From Actinophytocola sp050699915 (GTDB lineage: Bacteria > Actinomycetota > Actinomycetes > Mycobacteriales > Pseudonocardiaceae): 30,279 bases of DNA. Below, one piece after another: positions 27,677 to 30,279 of this stretch; positions within the stretch are counted from its first letter, which is position 1; each line of letters starts with the position of its first letter. The translations under genes and the position numbers were made by a program. The DNA lies in contig NZ_JBOHGA010000064.1 in NCBI RefSeq assembly GCF_050699915.1, positions 1 through 30,279 of the forward strand. The letters are read 5' to 3'. The notes beneath the pieces were generated by a model. It ran no database searches. It saw only the letters and a list, made by a program, of their open reading frames with translations, and was not told the DNA's origin.

Positions 27677-29254
27677 TCAGCCGCTGCCGACCACCACGAA
27701 GTTCTCGATCAGGAGCTTGTCGCCCTCCTCGACCAGGGCGAACGACGTCGCCTCCAGCGAGGTGTCGCCGTTCTTGGACTGGTAGAACAGGTCCGCGGCG
27801 ACCCGGGTGCCCTCCGCCTCGGTGCTCTGCACCTCGACCGACTCGATCGTGTTCCAGAACTGCTCGTACTGCTCCCGGCCGCCGGACTTCTCCAGCGCCT
27901 GCCCGGTCAACAGGTCGTACGCCTCGTCGGTGTTGTCCGGCAGCAGCGCGTAGTAGTCCCGGATCGCCTGCTGGTAGTCCTCGGGCGTCGGCCCGGCGTC
28001 CTCGGACGGGGGCTGCGTCTGCGAGTTCTGGTTCGCGCCGCCGTTGTCCTTCTGGGCCGATGACACCAGGGTCGCCACCAGGATCCCGACCGCCATCGCC
28101 GCGACGATCGCGAGCACGGTCAGCGCGACCGAGCGGCCTCGGCCATCGGACCGGGCGGGCCGCGGCGGCCGGCGGGGCGGTCCCGGCGGGTGGTGCGCCA
28201 GCTGCGGGCCGGACGGCATCGGCTCGCGGTGCATCACGGTCCCCGCCGGACTGGGCGTCGGCTCGGAGAACGGGTGCACGTCGAGCCGGGTCGCGTCCTT
28301 GGGCGGGCCCGCCCACTGCGGCGGCTGGCTGGGCCGGGGCGGCGTCGGCGGGCCGAGTGGTGGCTGCGGCCGCCGGTTGCCCGCGATCCGGTTCGTCGGC
28401 GCGCTCGCCGCGTCCATGACCGCCGGGGCCGATCGCCCGTCGGCTACCGCGACGAGGTTCTCCCGCGCGGCGGTGAGCGACGGCCGCTCGTTCGGGTCGA
28501 CCCGCAGCAGCTGCATCAGCAGGGCGGTGAGCGGGCCGGCGTGGCGCGGCGGCGTGATGTTGCCCGCGGCGACCGCGTACAGCAGCGCGAGCGTGTTCTC
28601 GCTCAGCCCGAACGGAGAGTGGCCCTCGATGGCCGTGTAGAGCGTCGACCCGAGCGAGAAGACGTCCGAGGCCGGCGTCGGGTCCTGACCCTTCGCCACC
28701 TCGGGCGCGAGGTAGGCCGGCGTGCCGGCGAGCATCCCGGTCGCGGTGACCGTGACGTCACCGGTGGCCCGCGAGATGCCGAAGTCGGTGATCTTGACCG
28801 TGCCGTCCTCGCTGAGCAGGACGTTGGCCGGCTTGATGTCCCGGTGCACGATGCCGGCCGCGTGGGCGGCCACCAGTGCGGAGGCGATCTGCGTGCCGAT
28901 CCGTGCGGCCTCCTGCGGCGCCAGCGTGCCGCGCTCGGACAGGACCATGGCGAGGCTCTTCGACGCCAGGTACTCCATGACGAGCCACGGGTCGTCCTCG
29001 TGTTCGGCGACGTCGTAGACGGTGATCGCGTTGGGATGTGCGAGCCGCGCCGCGATGCGGCCCTCCCGCATACATCTTCGCCGCGCCTCCTCGGCCTGGG
29101 CGTCGGTCAGGCCGGGCTGCAGCAGCAGCTGCTTGATCGCCACCGTGCGGTGCAGTCGCTCGTCGTGGGCCTGCCACACGATCCCCATCGCGCCGCTGCC
29201 CAGCCGCGGCCCGAGCCGGTAGCGACCCGCGACGAGCTCCCCTTCAACCGTCAC
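27677..29254 (-). CDS. Transmembrane serine/threonine protein kinase (PknB-type)
   Basis: 525 residues. The kinase domain (about 9-265) has GSGAMGIV, Lys41 in VAIKQ, HRDIKPANVLL, DFGISRA, GTPAYLAPE and DVFSLGSTLY, complete for an active Hanks-type kinase. A Pro-rich cytoplasmic linker follows, one transmembrane helix at about 374-396 (SVALTVLAIVAAMAVGILVA), and an extracellular domain of about 120 residues (DYQQAIRDYYALLPDNTDEA, then FVVVGSG) in place of PASTA repeats. That domain resembles an NTF2-like fold. GTG 29254 has AGGGG upstream. Lies downstream of a close paralogue on the same strand. Signal sensed unknown. Confidence 0.93.
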   Translation of the reverse strand: MTVEGELVAGRYRLGPRLGSGAMGIVWQAHDERLHRTVAIKQLLLQPGLTDAQAEEARRRCMREGRIAARLAHPNAITVYDVAEHEDDPWLVMEYLASKSLAMVLSERGTLAPQEAARIGTQIASALVAAHAAGIVHRDIKPANVLLSEDGTVKITDFGISRATGDVTVTATGMLAGTPAYLAPEVAKGQDPTPASDVFSLGSTLYTAIEGHSPFGLSENTLALLYAVAAGNITPPRHAGPLTALLMQLLRVDPNERPSLTAARENLVAVADGRSAPAVMDAASAPTNRIAGNRRPQPPLGPPTPPRPSQPPQWAGPPKDATRLDVHPFSEPTPSPAGTVMHREPMPSGPQLAHHPPGPPRRPPRPARSDGRGRSVALTVLAIVAAMAVGILVATLVSSAQKDNGGANQNSQTQPPSEDAGPTPEDYQQAIRDYYALLPDNTDEAYDLLTGQALEKSGGREQYEQFWNTIESVEVQSTEAEGTRVAADLFYQSKNGDTSLEATSFALVEEGDKLLIENFVVVGSG

Positions 29255-29287
29255 GACGTACCCCTGCCCCGATCCTCACCGCTGCCA

Positions 29288-30279
29288 CTATCGACCCTCC
29301 GCCGGAGGTGCCGTCGTGGTGGTGGTGGGATCCGGCTCCTCGGTGGTGGTCGTCGTGGTGGTCGTCGTCGTGGTCGTCGTGGTCGTGGTGGTGGTCGTCG
29401 TCGGGTCCGGTTCCTCGGTGGTCGTCGGTTCCGGCTCGGTGGTCGTGGTGGTCGTCGTGGTCGGCGGCGGCGTGGTCGTCGTCTGGGTGACCGGCGCCTC
29501 GCGAACCGGCTTGTTGTCGGTGTTGTCCGGCTTCTTGTCCTCCCGGCTGGCCAGCAGCCAGGCGCCGGCGGCGACGAGCGCGGCGAGCAGGATGCCGGCG
29601 AACACCAGCGGCTTGCGGGATCGCGAGGACGGCGGCGGGGCGGCCGGCATCGGCCGCACGGAGCGGGTCCGGTCGCCGGCGCCGACCAGCTGGGTGGCCT
29701 CGTCGTACTCGCCGAACTCGTCGCCGTAGTCGTTGTCGTACGAGCCGACCATCCGCGTCGCCGCGTCGCCGCTCACCGGGAAGGCCCGCGGCATCGACGG
29801 CACGGACGGCACCTCGCCGGCGGCCACCGCGGCGAGCAGGTCGCGCGTGCGGGAGGTGGACGGGCGGTCCTCCGGGTCGGTGGCCAGCAGCCAGGTGAGC
29901 ACGCCGGTGAGCGGCCCCGCCTGCATCGGGTCGTTGATCCGGCCGGCGGCCACCGCGTGCAGCAGCTGCAGGGTGTTCTCGGTCAGCCCGAACGGCGGCT
30001 CGCCCTCGACCGCCGCGTAGAGCGTGGAGCCGAGGGAGAACACGTCGGACGCGGGCGTCGGCTCGTTGCCGATCGCGGCCTCTGGCGCGAGGTAGGCGGG
30101 CGTGCCGGCGATCATGCCGGTCTTGGTCACCGTGACGTCGTCGGTGGCGCGGGAGATGCCGAAGTCGGTGATCTTCACCGTGCCGTCGTCGCCGAGCAGG
30201 ATGTTGCCGGGCTTGACGTCGCGGTGCACGATGCCGGCCGCGTGCGCGGCGGCCAGCGCGGCGGCGGACTGCGCACCGA
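29288..30279 (-). CDS. Transmembrane serine/threonine protein kinase, N-terminus outside window
   Basis: The C-terminal about 330 residues of a second Hanks-type kinase, truncated by the window edge before its P-loop. Present are AAHAAGIVHRDVKPGNILL, DFGISRA, GTPAYLAPE and DVFSLGSTLY, nearly identical in place to the neighbouring kinase, so the two are tandem paralogues. A cytoplasmic linker (DNDYGDEFGEYDEATQLV) leads to one helix (LVFAGILLAALVAAGAWLL) and an extracellular tail that is almost only Thr, Pro and Glu, including a run of about 20 Thr. Unlike its neighbour it has no folded extracellular domain. The gap to the next gene is 33 bases, so they are probably one operon. Confidence 0.93.
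   Translation of the reverse strand, partial: GAQSAAALAAAHAAGIVHRDVKPGNILLGDDGTVKITDFGISRATDDVTVTKTGMIAGTPAYLAPEAAIGNEPTPASDVFSLGSTLYAAVEGEPPFGLTENTLQLLHAVAAGRINDPMQAGPLTGVLTWLLATDPEDRPSTSRTRDLLAAVAAGEVPSVPSMPRAFPVSGDAATRMVGSYDNDYGDEFGEYDEATQLVGAGDRTRSVRPMPAAPPPSSRSRKPLVFAGILLAALVAAGAWLLASREDKKPDNTDNKPVREAPVTQTTTTPPPTTTTTTTTEPEPTTTEEPDPTTTTTTTTTTTTTTTTTTTTEEPDPTTTTTAPPAEGR
29321..29485. repeat. Trinucleotide microsatellite (GGT/CGT)n encoding poly-threonine
   Basis: Long runs of GTG/GTC-type triplets on the plus strand (Thr codons ACC/ACG on minus) broken by two Glu-Glu-Pro-Asp-Pro units and a Glu-Pro-Glu-Pro unit. One uninterrupted stretch encodes about 20 Thr. All units are triplets, so length changes keep the kinase in frame. 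Confidence 0.85.

Noticed and set aside
29316..29729. Poly-valine protein and possible CRISPR-like repeats in the (GGT/CGT)n region
   Set aside because: It is the antisense reading of the kinase poly-Thr tail; the repeats have triplet period and no spacers.
1..30279. tRNA, rRNA, CRISPR arrays, insertion sequences or phage attachment sites
   Set aside because: None was seen by eye: no transposase or integrase motifs, no cloverleaf-like conserved arms, no spaced repeats. This is not a substitute for a computed search.

Overview
The window looks like a chromosomal segment of a high-GC actinomycete of the Pseudonocardiales (Amycolatopsis-like). This rests on strong G/C third-position bias, many GTG starts, ATGA/GTGA stop-start overlaps, an XRE-DUF5753/DUF397 pair, Thr/Pro-rich serine/threonine kinases, and a gene order (sigD, rsdA, DUF5319, guaB2, guaB3, choD, later guaA) that, from memory, matches the Mycobacterium tuberculosis Rv3414c-Rv3409c/Rv3396c neighbourhood. 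No database search was run, so the genus is inference.

Layout. Bases 1-3131 carry a gene tail, an orphan LuxR-type regulator with a dead receiver domain, sigma factor SigD and its membrane anti-sigma factor RsdA, and a 59-residue Cys-containing protein. Bases 3128-5815 (minus) hold a large cyclase-like/NB-ARC/TPR STAND protein of visibly lower GC that interrupts the conserved order. DUF5319 (minus) and guaB2 diverge, and guaB3, a double-GNAT protein and a choD-like GMC oxidoreductase follow. Bases 11811-15828 form a tightly overlapping six-gene unit headed by a PadR regulator with its own near-perfect palindrome. It contains two related proteins sharing a C-terminal domain, a small membrane protein, a metallo-beta-lactamase-fold protein with a degenerate metal site, and a phenol-hydroxylase-like FAD monooxygenase. 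Next come an XRE-DUF5753/DUF397 pair (minus), a Tat-lipoprotein berberine-bridge-type oxidase, and a fusion of a ClpX-type zinc finger to a TIR/deoxyribosyltransferase-like domain.

The right part has a VOC protein and an aldehyde dehydrogenase (minus), guaA with a coupled membrane protein, and a PspC/LiaF envelope-stress module: a PspC-LiaF-like protein and small membrane protein on minus, diverging from a PspC-histidine kinase and LuxR response regulator on plus. Their shared intergenic region has CCCTG repeats at an exact 13-bp period. After a Pro/Gly-rich membrane protein and a remnant resembling the end of an EamA transporter, the window closes with two tandem paralogous transmembrane Ser/Thr kinases (minus), the second cut by the window edge.

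The best candidates for undescribed biology are the zinc finger-TIR/NDT-like fusion, the cyclase-like STAND protein inserted beside sigD/rsdA, and the PadR-headed operon. Several genes also show a TAnnnT (or CAnnnT) hexamer 6-8 bases before the start codon, as expected for leaderless transcripts.
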